A stretch of 64,000 bases of DNA from Bacteroidales bacterium. GTDB taxonomy: Bacteria > Bacteroidota > Bacteroidia > Bacteroidales > UBA932. The position numbers and the translations under genes are program-made. The DNA lies in NCBI GenBank assembly GCA_017546125.1, contig JAFYXO010000027.1, positions 1 through 64,000 on the forward strand. Direction: 5' to 3'. The notes under the pieces are model-generated. The model searched no databases and was not told the origin of the DNA. It saw only the letters and a program-made list of their open reading frames with translations. Positions 50,862-61,405 of the stretch are shown piece after piece. The first letter of the stretch is position 1; every line of letters starts with the position of its first letter.

Positions 50862-53800
50862 ATGAAAAAGCTATATTTTTATTCGATAATTTCAGTGGTA
50901 ATCCTCTCACTAATAGGATGTACCCAGAGGGAGGATGTCAAAATCCCCAACCCTACAGTCAAAATGGTCCTCACGGCCGCTACTGAGGGCGATGAAACCA
51001 AAGCTCTTATGGGTGAGATCAATGATGACGACTCCAGAAGTGTACTTTGGGAGCCTGGTGATTCGATAAGGGTAATGTTAGGCGAAGGTGACAATAGTAA
51101 CTATTTGGACACAGCTCTGTTCGTAAACATAACCGCTGAGAACAGCAAAATCGCCACTTTTGAAGGGGAGATTACAAATAACTACCGACACCAACTATTT
51201 GCCAGCTATCCATACTCCATGATGGTCAATAAGTTTACAAATGAATACTGGAATGGAACAAACTGGATATATGACAGATATTTTACTATCCGTCTGTCTC
51301 AAACTCAAATTTACAGGGAAAACAACTTTGCCAAAGAATCTTTCCCTATGTTGGCATACCAAGAGTTGCTAATTCAAAATGGGTATCAACTTAACGATCC
51401 GCTTGAGTTCAAAAATCTTTGTGGAGTATTGGCACTCAATATAGTAGGAGACATCACAGTGAGGTCTATCACTATGACAGCAAAGGACTCTACAGGAAGA
51501 CAAGTGGCTTTATCTGGTTTAGGCCAAATAAAAAGAGATAGTGACAGTTTGTTTACTGCACTGACAATGTTCCCTGTTAGAGCTGATGAATATACTACTA
51601 TGGCTATGGCAGAGGGGATCTCAACAGTCACCTTGGAGTGTCCGGATGTGGAGCTTGACCCCGACATCCCTACCCCATTCCATATCGTCCTTCCTCCCGC
51701 TACATATAGCTCATTCACTCTGACTATTGCCACCACAGATGGAAGAATCATGTTGGTAAATGTAGATAAAGAGCTTGTCATCAACCGATCAAAAGCCAAA
51801 CACACTACACCTCTAACATATGTTGAGACTGTAGCTGTAGACCTTAGCAACAGAGGTACATCCAACTGTTATATAGTACCTGAAGCAGGAGTATATAAAT
51901 TTAGAGCTGATGTCATCGGTAACGGAAATCATGGAATCATTGGTGGAGCCAATTTCCACACATCTGACCCATCCATATCACCCGAAATAGTAAAAATTCT
52001 ATGGAACGACAATAGTGCTGTTTCAGGGGTGGGGCTGAACACTGATGAAGGTTATATATCATTCACCTCTACCGGAAACAAAGGAAATGCACTGATCGCA
52101 GCAATGGATGCAGACAGCACCATCCTTTGGAGCTGGCATATCTGGTGTACTGACAAACCAAAAGAGCACACTTATGTAAACTACGAGGATGAATCATTTA
52201 TAGTTCTCGACAGGAATATCGGAGCTACACGCGCCGACAGAGGTACAGGTGAAGAGTGGAGAGAATCTGTAGGTCTTCACTACCAGTGGGGCAGAAAAGA
52301 TCCGTTTACCTCTTCAAACCTCAACAGATCGGATAATACATTTACCATCGAAAAATCTATCAAGTACCCAACATATCTTGGTCCATGGAGATGGCTTGAT
52401 GAAAATGCGAATGGTTACTATATGAATTATAGCCAGTTGTGGAGTGACTCTCTAAAAACCATATACGATCCATGTCCTGTGGGGTATAAAGTGGCACCAA
52501 GAGCTATATGGACAGGATTTTCAAAGAAGGGATTATCATCTGAATGTAAAGAAATAGATGACTATAATGTATCAGGATCTTTTGATAACGGATGGAATTT
52601 CAAATATGACGGAACAAACACTGCCTGGTACCCAGCTACATCCAACGATGGATTTTCTATAAATCCTTCCGGAAATGTAGGTAAATACTGGTCATCAACA
52701 AGTTATAGCACAAACGAAGCTTATAATCTATATTTCCATTACGGCGACGAATTCAGCCATAACATGACTAACTATAGCGAATCCTCAGGTTATATCAAAG
52801 CTGTCCGCTGCTCTGTAGACGAAGGCTTCATCGACAGGAGTCTCCCAACCATCACCATTGACAAGATTGATGGTATAGGCTATGAGTCTGCTAGGGTTAC
52901 AGCTACAGTATCGGTACCTAATGGTGTATCAGAAGTCACTGGTTCCGGCCTGGTATGGTCTACTTTACATAATCCTACAATAGAGTCTTCACATAATGTA
53001 GCAATTGATACTCTTGATGGAGAATTCTCATACGACATTATCGGTCTTGACGACTTCACCACATACTATGTAAGGGCATACGCAACCAACGCCAATGGCA
53101 CCCAATATAGTGAGGAGAAGTCATTCACCACCAACTACAATGGACCTATCATCAACCTCAGTGAGTCCGGTACAGCAAACTGCTATATAGTACCACCTAC
53201 AGCTGACCACTACTCTATTGACTTGTCTGTGATAGGTAATGGTTCCAAGGGTATTATTGATACCGCAAACTTCCATACAGCAGATGTCTCCCTTGACCCG
53301 GCAAATGTGAAGATAATATGGGCCATAAAGTACGACAACTACTACGGCACATCAAGCACCTCTGAACTTCTCTCATTCAGAGAGTTCAATCAAGAGAAAA
53401 AGACATATCACTTCGTACCTACAGGTGAAGAGGGGAATATTCTCCTGGCTGCTGTTAATGAAAATGACGAGATTATATGGAGCTGGCACCTTTGGATCAC
53501 CGACGAACCTAAGGAACATAACTATATAAATCACGAGGGCAAGATATATACCGTAATGGACCGTAACATCGGCGCCACCCGTGCAGACAGAGGGTCAGGA
53601 GAGCAATGGAGAGAGTCATCCGGATTCGTATATCAGTGGGGTAGAAAAGATCCATTCCACGATGGTATTGAGCAAACTTCCAACACTCCATTTTTGATAT
53701 ATGAGAGTATATTGTATCCTACTTACATATCAGCCTCGTGGGATTGGGTATACCACGAAGATCCTGTAGACAGGAAATACTTGTGGAGTTCAAAAACCAA

Positions 53801-54542
53801 GACCATATATGACCCTTGTCCTGTAGGATATAAAGTGGCTCCTAAAGACACATGGACAGGATTTACCACTACAGGTGAGGGTGCCCAAAAGAAGATCTAC
53901 ATAAACATGTCTGGCAATTGGGATAAAGGTTACAACTTCAAATATGACGGGACCAACACAGCATGGTATCCAAATACAATGTACGCCTATTGGACTCCTT
54001 GGTGGCAAGAAAATAGTGGTGGCCTCTGGAGTGGCGATTCAGATACCTGGGATAATAGGGCTCACTATATGGACTATTACTACAATAACGATATGGAACT
54101 GTCTGTAAATATATCTAGTAACCTAAATTCCGATATCGGCTACGGAAGAGCAGTCCGCTGCGTTATCGACTCAGACCACCACGACGTCGCATTCCCTTAC
54201 GTGAGCACACTTTCTGTTGACAACATCACATCCAACTCTGCAGACGCAAGCGCGACATTGGTATCTGAGGGTATCGACTCCGTAACTGAAAGAGGCTTTG
54301 TATATGGCAAACAGGAGAATCCAACCATAGCCAACACCAAAGTCACAGTCGATACAGAGGGTTCTATGATTGGTAATTATAATACTACTATCACAGCTCT
54401 TGAGCCTGGTACTACTTATTATATCAGAGCATACGCTACTAATGGTCACGGCACATCATACGGCAAATCCATTATGATCCGAACCAAAGATGGTGGCAGC
54501 AGTGAAAAATACGATCGTGATGAAGAGGATTATGAATGGTAA
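50862..54542 (+). CDS. Fimbrillin-like lipoprotein with two FISUMP domains (1)
   Basis: A 1226-residue lipoprotein; the signal ends in LIGC before TQREDVKIPNP. An N-terminal fimbrillin (Mfa-like) region spans about 20-315 (KALMGEINDDDSRSVLWEPG, FKNLCGVLALNIVG), then FISUMP domain 1 (about 320-640), a fibronectin-like module, FISUMP domain 2 (about 745-1090), a fibronectin-like module and an acidic tail ending DYEW. I start at the ATG at 50862, which follows a GGGAGGAGATAAG ribosome site and gives a clean lipoprotein signal. Such proteins form or decorate surface fibres in Bacteroidales; the fibre role is family knowledge applied by inference. Confidence 0.8.
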   Translation: MKKLYFYSIISVVILSLIGCTQREDVKIPNPTVKMVLTAATEGDETKALMGEINDDDSRSVLWEPGDSIRVMLGEGDNSNYLDTALFVNITAENSKIATFEGEITNNYRHQLFASYPYSMMVNKFTNEYWNGTNWIYDRYFTIRLSQTQIYRENNFAKESFPMLAYQELLIQNGYQLNDPLEFKNLCGVLALNIVGDITVRSITMTAKDSTGRQVALSGLGQIKRDSDSLFTALTMFPVRADEYTTMAMAEGISTVTLECPDVELDPDIPTPFHIVLPPATYSSFTLTIATTDGRIMLVNVDKELVINRSKAKHTTPLTYVETVAVDLSNRGTSNCYIVPEAGVYKFRADVIGNGNHGIIGGANFHTSDPSISPEIVKILWNDNSAVSGVGLNTDEGYISFTSTGNKGNALIAAMDADSTILWSWHIWCTDKPKEHTYVNYEDESFIVLDRNIGATRADRGTGEEWRESVGLHYQWGRKDPFTSSNLNRSDNTFTIEKSIKYPTYLGPWRWLDENANGYYMNYSQLWSDSLKTIYDPCPVGYKVAPRAIWTGFSKKGLSSECKEIDDYNVSGSFDNGWNFKYDGTNTAWYPATSNDGFSINPSGNVGKYWSSTSYSTNEAYNLYFHYGDEFSHNMTNYSESSGYIKAVRCSVDEGFIDRSLPTITIDKIDGIGYESARVTATVSVPNGVSEVTGSGLVWSTLHNPTIESSHNVAIDTLDGEFSYDIIGLDDFTTYYVRAYATNANGTQYSEEKSFTTNYNGPIINLSESGTANCYIVPPTADHYSIDLSVIGNGSKGIIDTANFHTADVSLDPANVKIIWAIKYDNYYGTSSTSELLSFREFNQEKKTYHFVPTGEEGNILLAAVNENDEIIWSWHLWITDEPKEHNYINHEGKIYTVMDRNIGATRADRGSGEQWRESSGFVYQWGRKDPFHDGIEQTSNTPFLIYESILYPTYISASWDWVYHEDPVDRKYLWSSKTKTIYDPCPVGYKVAPKDTWTGFTTTGEGAQKKIYINMSGNWDKGYNFKYDGTNTAWYPNTMYAYWTPWWQENSGGLWSGDSDTWDNRAHYMDYYYNNDMELSVNISSNLNSDIGYGRAVRCVIDSDHHDVAFPYVSTLSVDNITSNSADASATLVSEGIDSVTERGFVYGKQENPTIANTKVTVDTEGSMIGNYNTTITALEPGTTYYIRAYATNGHGTSYGKSIMIRTKDGGSSEKYDRDEEDYEW

Positions 54543-54562
54543 AAATGGGAGGAGATAAGACT

Positions 54563-57500
54563 ATGAAAAGAATAAATCTATACTTTGTAATTTCAGCACT
54601 ACTCCTCTCAGCTATCGGCTGTACCCAGAGAGAGGATACTAAAATACCTAACCCCACCTTCCAGACAAGCTTCACAGCTGTTATGGAGGGGGGTGACCAG
54701 ACCAAAGCACTATTGGGAGAGACCCTTGATGACGGATCCAGAGAGCTTCTTTGGGAGCCAGGGGACTCCATCAAGATATTCTGCCGCTCTGTAGACTATG
54801 TGGCCAACTACACCGGACACATCTATGTAAATAGAGAGACACAAAAATCTACCCAAGCAGTTTTCGAGGGTAGTATGTGCCGCTCATACGACGTTCTGGC
54901 CGTCTACCCACACTGCCTCTACTCATACCAGCCATATTGGGAGAGTGATGGAAGAGAGTACTATACCAGCCATATTGACTTCCCTAAAGTACAGAAATAC
55001 AGGGAGAACAATATCGCTAAAGAGTCTGTCCCTATGGCAGCCTTCAAAACCCTCAAACCTGAAGAAAACTACACTCTTCAGGGCAATCTTGAGTTCAGGA
55101 ACCTCTATGGTGTACTTGTCCTTAATCTTACTGGCTCGGATAAAGTAAGATCGATCACCATTACAGCCAAGGACTCATTGGGGCAAGTGGCTACCCTTTC
55201 GGGCTTTGGTGAGATCATTAGGACAGAAGACTCTTTCGATAAAGTCAAAATGCACATTGTAACTGATGACAAAATGGCCGAATCCGGTCACCCTGCCATC
55301 ACACTTGAGTGCCCTGATGTACAGCTCAACACTGTCGTACCTACGCCGTTCCATATCGCACTTCCTCCAGCCAAATACAGTTCGTTCTCACTGTTGATTA
55401 CGACAGCTGATGGCAAAATGATGATAAAAGAGTCAAATAAGGAGCTTGTCATCAAGCGCTCTACCCTTAAGCATACAGTGCCACTCACCTACACTGAGAC
55501 CATCCCTGTAAACCTTAGTGAGAGGGGGACCTCAAACTCTTATATCGTAGAGAAAGCCGGCATATATACATTTGATGCATCTGTAATCGGTAATGGTGCC
55601 ATAGGTATCAAACCCTACGCCAATTTCCACACATCTGACCCAGCCATCTCCCCCGCATCAGTTGAGCTTCTATGGGAAGATACCAATGGTCTCATTTCAG
55701 CCCTGAACTATGATTCAGAGGAGAAAAAGGTGAGCTTTATGCACTCAGGTATAGAGGGAAATGCACTGATAGCGGTCAAGGATGAAGAAGGTGTCATCCT
55801 CTGGAGCTGGCACATCTGGTGCACTGACAAGCCGGTGGAGCACACCTACATAAACTATCAGAACCAGACATTCAATGTGATGGACCGTAACCTCGGAGCT
55901 ACACGCGCTGACAGAGGGACTGGAGAAGAATGGATCGAATCTGTAGGTCTGCACTATCAGTGGGGTAGAAAGGATCCGTTTACATACAATCCAAACAGTG
56001 ATGAGCGCACAATCTCACGTCAACTGACCATAGAAGAATCTATTCTATTCCCGACAAGGGTTTGTACGAACAGCAGATGGCTTATCACCGAGAATATGTA
56101 CCTGTGGTCAGATTCTCTTAAAACTATATACGACCCTTGCCCTGTAGGGTACAAAGTAGCACCTAAGGCTATATGGTCCGGATTTACCACCACAGGACAA
56201 AATAGCCAAAACTCTGAAGAATATGAGGTTTCAGGCACATACGACAAAGGGTGGAATTTTATTTATGATGGAACCAATACCGCCTGGTACCCCGCTAATG
56301 TTCGCGCTGATTACTGGAGTGGTGTATATAAGCAATATCCTGGCGAAGAGAACGGAAGATATTGGTCTTCTTCAAACAATGGATCTCCATACCAATTATC
56401 ATTCTATCATTATGATGAATTCAACACTAATATATACTCCGACCAAAGCAAATGGGAGCTATCTGATCCTTACAACGTCCGCTGTGTAGCTGATGAGGGT
56501 TATGTGGACACTTCACTTCCGACACTCTCTACACCTGCGGTAACGAATATCGGCAACACTACCGCCACCTTTAGTGCTGAGGCCACAGATCAGGGTGGAT
56601 CTGCAGTAATCCAGAAAGGATTTGTATGGAGCAAGAGCCACAAACCTACAGTGGATCTGCCAACCAAGATTATCGTATCTTCAGATACCGGCAAATACTC
56701 AGCAAATATCTCAAATCTGGAACAGATGTCGGGATATTATGTAAGGGCATTTGCTACCAACAGCCACGGCACAGGCTACAGTGAGGAGTTCTTCTTCTCT
56801 ACCAAATACGACGGTATCCCTACCAACCTGAGCAACAACGGCACATCTAACTGTTACATAGTCTCTGAAGAGGGTTACTACGGATTTGATGCCTCTATTA
56901 TAGGTAATGGTTCCAAAGGTATAATTCCTGGCGCAGGATTCCATACATCAGATCCATCCATCTCACCTGTTACAGCTGAGATAGTATGGGAAGATACAGA
57001 GGATCTGATCACCTATCTCTACTTCGACAACACCAAGAAGACCATAAACTTCTGTGCATCAGGTAAAGAGGGTAATGCCCTTATCGCTGCTAAAGATGAG
57101 GAGGGTACTGTCCTTTGGAGCTGGCACATCTGGTGTACAGACAAGCCTGCCGACCACTCATACTTCAACTTCAATATGAAGAACTTCATCGTAATGGACC
57201 GCAATATAGGTGCCACCCGTGCAGACAGAGGCACAGGGGGAGAGTGGAGAGAGTCTGCCGGTCTTTTCTACCAGTGGGGCAGAAAAGATCCATTCTCACC
57301 TAACAGATATAACTACATCTATTATACAACTATATCTCTTAAGGAGTCCATTTCACACCCTAATACAATGGTTGTAGTTGAAGGAGGTAATTGGTGTAGC
57401 AATAGTATTAACAGCAACTGGAACGAAGAGCAGAAGACTATCTATGATCCTTGTCCTCTCGGCTATAGAATCTCCCCATCAGACACTTGGTCGGCATTCT

Positions 57501-58150
57501 CTAAAACAGGGCAATATACGGACCAACTTGCACAATTCAATGTCTCAGGCTCTTGGGACTATGGTTTCAACTTCATATACGATGGCACCAACACCGCATG
57601 GTTCCCTCAGACATACATAGGCTACTATGGTGAGACCGAAACCGGTATAGGTGAGTATTGGCTCCCATCTTCACATGACAATTCGGGACGTAAATTTGGA
57701 TACAACACCAATGGTGTAAATCTATTCTTTGACTGGTATGAACACACATCCAGAGGGCACGCTGTCCGCTGTGTGAAAGACCAGGTGTACAATGACCCAA
57801 GTATGCCAAACGTCCTCACCACAGGGGTATCCAATATCACAGAGTCTCAGGCCAAATTTACCGGCGAAGTGACTACTGAAGGTACATTCGGTGTCTCTGA
57901 GAGGGGCTTTGTCTGGAATATCAATGCAGACGGCAAAACACTGAACGTGGATACAGCCAATAAAGAGGTGGTCGGCAGCGGTATGGGCAGCTTCGAGACT
58001 ACTGTCATCTCACTCAAGCCTGGTACAAACTACTTCTTCAGAAGTTATGCTATCAGTACCAATGGCACTGTATATGGTGAGACACTCTATTTCAAAACTA
58101 AAGAAACAGGTTCTAACGAAGATCTAGGAGAAGACGAACATGAATGGTAG
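54563..58150 (+). CDS. Fimbrillin-like lipoprotein with two FISUMP domains (2)
   Basis: A 1195-residue paralogue of the preceding protein. The signal ends in AIGC before TQREDTKIPNP; fimbrillin-like region about 20-315 (KALLGETLDDGSRELLWEPG, FRNLYGVLVLNLTG), FISUMP 1 (about 320-640), a fibronectin-like module (KGFVWSKSHKPT), FISUMP 2 (about 745-1080), a last fibronectin-like module and the tail GSNEDLGEDEHEW. The same GGGAGGAGATAAG ribosome site precedes the ATG at 54563. It ends with TAG, overlapping the next start by 11 bases. Confidence 0.8.
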   Translation: MKRINLYFVISALLLSAIGCTQREDTKIPNPTFQTSFTAVMEGGDQTKALLGETLDDGSRELLWEPGDSIKIFCRSVDYVANYTGHIYVNRETQKSTQAVFEGSMCRSYDVLAVYPHCLYSYQPYWESDGREYYTSHIDFPKVQKYRENNIAKESVPMAAFKTLKPEENYTLQGNLEFRNLYGVLVLNLTGSDKVRSITITAKDSLGQVATLSGFGEIIRTEDSFDKVKMHIVTDDKMAESGHPAITLECPDVQLNTVVPTPFHIALPPAKYSSFSLLITTADGKMMIKESNKELVIKRSTLKHTVPLTYTETIPVNLSERGTSNSYIVEKAGIYTFDASVIGNGAIGIKPYANFHTSDPAISPASVELLWEDTNGLISALNYDSEEKKVSFMHSGIEGNALIAVKDEEGVILWSWHIWCTDKPVEHTYINYQNQTFNVMDRNLGATRADRGTGEEWIESVGLHYQWGRKDPFTYNPNSDERTISRQLTIEESILFPTRVCTNSRWLITENMYLWSDSLKTIYDPCPVGYKVAPKAIWSGFTTTGQNSQNSEEYEVSGTYDKGWNFIYDGTNTAWYPANVRADYWSGVYKQYPGEENGRYWSSSNNGSPYQLSFYHYDEFNTNIYSDQSKWELSDPYNVRCVADEGYVDTSLPTLSTPAVTNIGNTTATFSAEATDQGGSAVIQKGFVWSKSHKPTVDLPTKIIVSSDTGKYSANISNLEQMSGYYVRAFATNSHGTGYSEEFFFSTKYDGIPTNLSNNGTSNCYIVSEEGYYGFDASIIGNGSKGIIPGAGFHTSDPSISPVTAEIVWEDTEDLITYLYFDNTKKTINFCASGKEGNALIAAKDEEGTVLWSWHIWCTDKPADHSYFNFNMKNFIVMDRNIGATRADRGTGGEWRESAGLFYQWGRKDPFSPNRYNYIYYTTISLKESISHPNTMVVVEGGNWCSNSINSNWNEEQKTIYDPCPLGYRISPSDTWSAFSKTGQYTDQLAQFNVSGSWDYGFNFIYDGTNTAWFPQTYIGYYGETETGIGEYWLPSSHDNSGRKFGYNTNGVNLFFDWYEHTSRGHAVRCVKDQVYNDPSMPNVLTTGVSNITESQAKFTGEVTTEGTFGVSERGFVWNINADGKTLNVDTANKEVVGSGMGSFETTVISLKPGTNYFFRSYAISTNGTVYGETLYFKTKETGSNEDLGEDEHEW

Positions 58151-61100
58151 AATAATATTTTCAGTAATAGCAGCACTCGTATTGGGATTGAGCAGCTGTA
58201 CAGAGAAAGGGCAGGATCTTGAAATAGCCCCAAAAGAGCATTTTGTATTCAAGGCTACCATAGAGGAGTCGGACCTGACCAAAACCACCCTGGGTGAATA
58301 CCAGGATGACGGGACCACCAGAAGTGTCCTATGGGAACCTATGGACTCCATAGGTATATAGTGTGACCACTGGTACGGATTTGACCCATTTGTAAACAGG
58401 AACGAGTTCGTCAGCTCAGTAGCTGTATTTGAGGGTGAGACATCTTCAGGCAGTGTACACTATGCACTCTACCCATTCTCTCACGAGGTGGAATACTACT
58501 ACGACAATTATGAAAACCAGCGTCAGTACCATCTGAACCTCCCACAGAAACAGATCTACTCTGAGAACACTTTCTCGAGAAAATCCTTCCCAATGGTGGG
58601 TAGAAAGTATGCCGGTGACGAGAAGTTTACGTTCAAGAATCTGTGTGGAGTACTTGTAGTACAGCTTACAGGTAGTGAAACTGTAAAGAGTATCACATTC
58701 TCAAGCCTTAACACTGAAGGTAAACCTATGCCTGTAAGTGGCCACGCCAGGGTAAATTTGAACTACGATGAGGTTCCTACACTTGTAATTGACACAGAGG
58801 TATACAATAAATTTCCGGTATATGAGAATGTCACACTGGTATGTAACGAGGGTGTAGCTCTTAACCCTTCTACACCTACACCTTTTTACATTGTCCTCCC
58901 CCCAGGGACATACCACTCTCCACAGCTGATTATCTCCACCGCATCGGGTAAGATGATGCTAAAAGAGTCCGACAATCCACTTACTATCCAGAGATCGAGA
59001 AGTGCTAAGGTAACACCTATGACCTTCACAGAGACCATTCCTGTAAATCTTAGTGAGAGGGGCACATCAAACTCTTATATAGTATCAGAAAGCGGCATTT
59101 ACTCGTTTGATGCCTCAGTAATCGGCAATGGCAGTGCAGGTATCATCCCAAATGCGGCCTTCCACACATCAGATCCAAGCATCTCCCCCGCAAGTGTGGA
59201 ACTGCTATGGGAAGACATATCCGGCATCATCTCAGGACTGGCATACAACAGTGATGAAAAAAGAATCTCTTTTATGTCTCACGGAGTGGAGGGTAATGCC
59301 CTTGTAGCTGCCAAGGATGCCAATGGGACCATCCTCTGGAGCTGGCACATCTGGTGTACCGACACCCCTGCAGAGCACATATACATAAACCATCAGAACC
59401 AATACTTTAGAGTCTTGGACCGCAATCTCGGTGCCACACGTGCAGACCGCGGCACAGGTGGAGAAGACTGGATGGATGCAGTAGGTCTCCACTACCAATG
59501 GGGAAGAAAAGACCCACTCATCAACAAATGTGCTACCATCGGATACCAACTCTCCATTCAGGAGAGTATCGAATTTGCCACACGCTTGTGTAGCCAACAT
59601 CAATGGATGTACGATATAAATCCAAGATTGTGGACAGACACCACCAAAACTATCTACGACCCATGCCCAGTAGGTTATAAAGTATCACCCAATGCCATAT
59701 GGAGCGGCTTCCTGCATGACGGAAAGATAAACTCCCAGCGTGAAAATGATATAAATAAATCCGGCTCTTTCCACAGAGGATGGGATTTCTACTATGACGG
59801 GGCCAATACCGCATACTACCCTACCACCGAACAGGGCAGTTATTGGGGCCTCAACTATTCCCCATCCCAAGAACAGGCATATTACTGGTCATCAACAAAT
59901 TCATGGGATACTCCTAAAGGGCTGTACTTCAGATACACAGACTCCTACAATCTTGATACGCACTTAGAATACAATTGGGGCACAGGTTATCCTCTTAGTG
60001 TCCGCTGCGTCGCAGATGAGGGGTACATTGATCCTACTCTGCCTGTGGTGGATACTGTCTTCGTATCTTCAATTACAGAGTATGATGCTTTGGCCCAATG
60101 CAGCATAGTGACACCGGGTTCATCTGAAGTAATATCGAAAGGTGTAGTGTGGAGCAAAAATCCTAATCCTACCATCGATCTAAGCACCAAAACAGAGAAT
60201 AATGACAACTCATCAAGTTTTACCTCTGTTGTTACAGGGCTTGAATCTTTCACCACCTACTACATCAGGGCATACGCCACCAATAGTTATGGTACTGCCT
60301 ATGGTCCTGAAGTCGAATTCAGCACTACATACAGCGGAGATGCTACCGATCTTAGTGCTATAGAGAGTGCCAACAGCTATATTGTCAATGACGTATATCC
60401 TGTATATAAATTCCGTGCTGTAAAAGGTAACAGCTCTGAATCACTCTCAGATGCCTTCGTGGGAAATGTGGTATGGGAATCATACGGTACGTCAGAGTCT
60501 ATAAGGCCAGGTGATCTGATAGACAAGGTACTTTATCACGACGGCTATATCTATTTCAAACTTGACGAAGCCGGTAAAGAGGGTAACGCCCTTATCGCTG
60601 TCAAGAACACTAAAGGTGAGATCCTGTGGAGCTGGCACATCTGGATGACGGACACCCCTGAAGAGCACACATATGCAAACGGAGAAGCTGTCCTTATGGA
60701 CCGTAACCTGGGTGCTGTATCAGCCAGCCCGGGAGATGTACAGGCCCTCGGTCTGCTGTACCAATGGGGTAGAAAGGATCCGTTCCTTGGCAGCTCTTCT
60801 ACCACAGAACCTATTGTTGCAGCATCTACTATAGTGTGGCCTGAGTCTGAATTTTACACTACCCATGGAAACATTGAGTATGTCACAAGCCATCCTACCA
60901 CATATATCAGATCTCTTGATTATAACGAAAATTGGGATTGGCTATATGTTCATGACGATACTCTATGGGGTGAAGAGAAGACCATCTACGACCCTTGCCC
61001 TGCAGGATGGAAAGTTGCATCAATGAATGAATTCAGTAATCATTGGTCTAATGACAACTTCAAATCTCTACCTCCACTTGATAACGTAAATCACGGATTC

Positions 61101-61325
61101 CTCGTAACACTCAAATCAGGCAGTGAAGCATGGTATCCGTTGTCAGGAGGAAGATATATCCATGGTGCCTTGCATGATATTAATAACATATGTAAAATAT
61201 GGAGTAGCAAAAGTAGTTATAACAACAATAGTTACAGTTTTTACATCTGGATAACTGGAACAACCGCTACATGTCATTCATGGAAAGCAACTGCCAACAG
61301 CATCCGCTGCCAGAAGATTCAGTAA
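58140..61325 (+). pseudogene. Fimbrillin/FISUMP lipoprotein gene broken by in-frame TAG
   Basis: A third paralogue, 1061 residues if read through. The first 73 codons encode a lipoprotein signal (GLSSC) and the opening fimbrillin stretch KTTLGEYQDDGTTRSVLWEP up to MDSIGI, then TAG at 58359-58361. The same frame continues without a break (CDHWYGFDPFVNRNEFVSS) through a fimbrillin-like region, two FISUMP-type domains and one fibronectin-like module to a TAA. In the neighbour the stop position corresponds to a phenylalanine (DSIKIFC), so a one-base change from a Tyr codon is likely. The 3' part alone lacks a signal peptide. TAG is used as a normal stop by the preceding gene and by pepD, so recoding is unlikely. 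It also lacks the acidic EW tail. Confidence 0.8.
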
Positions 61326-61333
61326 ATAAGAGC

Positions 61334-61405
61334 CCCCCGGTCGGGCCGGGGGAGCCCTCTAACTAATATGAAATACCGCGGTCCTATCATGGCCGCGTTT
61401 TTTTT
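61334..61405. terminator. Two hairpins between convergent operons
   Basis: CCCCCGG pairs with CCGGGGG (61334-61352, 5-base loop). A second hairpin, CGCGGTC with GGCCGCG (61377-61397), is followed by eight T residues. The second ends the 18-kb plus-strand operon and overlaps the end of the phosphohexomutase gene. Confidence 0.8.

Noticed and set aside
58359-58361. TAG read as an amino acid (recoding)
   Set aside because: TAG ends at least two intact genes here (58150 and pepD at 21362), and no suppressor or pyrrolysine genes are visible in the window.
47168-61325. Type IX secretion C-terminal domain on the large lipoproteins
   Set aside because: They carry lipoprotein signals and end in an acidic EW tail or within a FISUMP domain, without the typical CTD pattern.
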